From: Argyresthia goedartella
Taxonomy: Eukaryota > Arthropoda > Insecta > Lepidoptera > Argyresthiidae
DNA: 64,000 nt
Assembly: GCA_949825045.1 (NCBI GenBank)
Contig: OX463813.1
Coordinates: 1,922,001-1,986,000, forward strand
Reading direction: 5' to 3'
Numbering within the stretch: the stretch's first letter is position 1; the number at the start of each line of letters is the position of its first letter. The position numbers and the translations under genes are program-made. Under the pieces are notes generated by a model. That model was not told the origin of the DNA. It saw only the letters and a program-made list of their open reading frames with translations, and ran no database searches. This document shows positions 63,185-64,000 of the stretch, piece after piece.

Positions 63185-63189
63185 CCTAC

Positions 63190-63590
63190 ATATTGTGACG
63201 CCTTATGATAAGGGGTGGCATTATTGGTTCAATTCAACAGTGAGTCACTAATTCTTTTAGCAGCATGCATGCTTGGACAAGTATTTATTTCATCTCCCGA
63301 AGAATTGAGGAAACTTCTCAAAGAAATGCCACTCTTCAACGAAGCAAAATGAACCTAGTAGCACTATAAAGTGGAGACGAACAAATTGACTGAGTCACTA
63401 CAGAAGCAAGCTCCGTAAATGCCTTCTCATGAGTGGATTTCAGCTTTGGATTCCCATCGCCGTTAGATTGGCTGCAGTGCACAAATATCAATTGTCACCA
63501 AAAAATGGGCTTAGGCAGTATCCGGTTGCTAGATTCAAATTATTAGGTCCTTACATATGAAATTGGCGTTTCGCTGTACTGGCCACTTTG
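63190..63590 (+). other. Unassigned; tail resembles the leader of a Jockey-type ORF1
   Basis: ATATTGTGACGCCTTATGAT at 63190 continues the motif cut by the BEL insertion. TTAGGTCCTTACATATGAAA at 63543 and TACTGGCCACTTTG directly precede the gag-like frame and may be part of the same element. No other feature. Confidence 0.4.
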
Positions 63591-64000
63591 ATCTCAAATA
63601 TCTCCTCTAATTCCACCAATTGTCATTGAGATTCCGGTAGATTGGACTCATGAAACCATCAAAACCATGATACTATCCTTCACCAAGAACTTCCATCTAG
63701 CATATAAAGGTCGCAATAAGGTAGCAGTTCACTGTTACACCGCCACAAGTCACCAAGAAATCAAGGACGGACTCATTACTAAAGAAGTAGCCTTCCACAC
63801 ATACAGTCGTAAGGATGTAAAACTATCTAAGGTCGTCAAACGTGGCCATCCAGCCTCTGTCGAAAGTCTCATCCCTGAAGAACTGGCGAGTCTTGGCTAC
63901 AAGAATGCCTCAGTCACGAAAATGAAGTGTAAAAATACAGACTCACCTTACCCACCATTCTTGATCCAGTTACCAGCTGGCACTGACATGACAAAATTCC
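63591..64000 (+). CDS. Gag-like ORF1 with PRE_C2HC domain, cut by the window end
   Basis: The frame opens after a TGA at 63588-63590 and is uninterrupted to the window edge (136 codons). It reads IPPIVIEIPVDWTHETIKTM, FHLAYKGRNKVAVHCYTATS, EIKDGLITKEVAFHTYSRKD, LSKVVKRGHPASVESLIPEE, LASLGYKNASVTKMKCKN and PYPPFLIQLPAG. This pattern (PPI..., FHTY, VV(I/K)RG, L..LG) is the domain that precedes the CCHC knuckles in gag-like proteins of Jockey-type and X-element-like LINEs. No ATG lies before the domain in this frame, so the N-terminus may be missing. Confidence 0.75.

Larger units (their letters stand above)
56701..63189 (+). mobile_element. BEL/Pao LTR retrotransposon, complete structure, 5-bp duplication
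   Basis: LTRs at 56706-56976 and 62914-63184 are flanked by CCTAC on both sides (56701-56705 and 63185-63189). A primer site follows the 5' LTR and a purine tract (AACGGGGGGAATA, 62901-62913) precedes the 3' LTR. The order gag, protease, RT, RNase H, integrase and the YVDD motif identify BEL/Pao. No env-like ORF is present. The LTRs differ at only three positions, so it inserted recently. It landed in a GTCACGCC-type motif. Confidence 0.95.

Noticed and set aside
62500..63189. An env-like third ORF in the BEL element
   Set aside because: pol runs to 62884 and the purine tract and 3' LTR follow at once; no room and no membrane protein.

Overview
This window looks like intergenic or heterochromatin-like DNA of an insect, most probably a moth or butterfly (Lepidoptera). 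That assignment is inferred from AT-rich sequence packed with repeat types I associate with that order: tRNA-derived SINEs with a G-TTCGATCCC box and ATGTTT tails, the GGGTTCCGTAC repeat family, GTCACGCCTTTTCCC motifs, many CR1/Jockey-group and RTE non-LTR retrotransposons, and a BEL/Pao element. No gene could be assigned with confidence to the host. Almost everything recognisable is a transposable element, mostly broken.

Layout. 0-5.3 kb: a MITE with a 6-bp target duplication, a 5'-truncated Jockey-type fragment, a GGGTTCCGTAC repeat, a second MITE and decayed repeat pieces. 6.2-7.75 kb: a Ty3/gypsy integrase tail relic and an AP-endonuclease relic. 7.8-10.4 kb: a 5'-truncated non-LTR element with one long open frame (778 codons). 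10.4-18.2 kb: mostly unassigned DNA with short relics. 18.2-18.8 kb: a hAT-type MITE with a perfect 8-bp duplication. 18.8-24.5 kb: a minus-strand Jockey-type element split by two plus-strand non-LTR insertions, each with its own short target duplication. 24.5-37.3 kb: SINEs, foldback MITEs, CR1 and RTE tails, an in-frame GC-rich minisatellite, and Tc1 and mariner relics.

37.6-49.3 kb is a three-level nest, all on the minus strand. A Jockey-type element is interrupted by a near full-length CR1-like element (PHD-finger ORF1 plus endonuclease/RT ORF2). That one is interrupted inside its RT by a full-length 3.1-kb element with an intact 990-codon ORF and a 10-bp target duplication. Damage decreases inward: the innermost element is undamaged, the outer two are not.

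49.3-50.8 kb: a foldback-type element whose inverted ends are built of ~49-bp tandem repeats. 50.8-56.7 kb: SINEs, palindromes, a perfect 32-bp hairpin, and a CR1 relic carrying seven identical 40-bp tandem copies. 56.7-63.2 kb: a complete BEL/Pao LTR retrotransposon (271-bp LTRs differing at 3 sites, CCTAC duplication, primer site, gag, pol) whose pol is inactivated many times. The window ends inside a PRE_C2HC gag-like ORF.

I found no CRISPR array, prokaryotic gene, rRNA or functional tRNA gene. The most unusual structures are the nested elements, the tandem-array foldback element, the 60-bp repeats in the 5' UTR of the CR1-like element, the 40-bp array, and the perfect hairpin.
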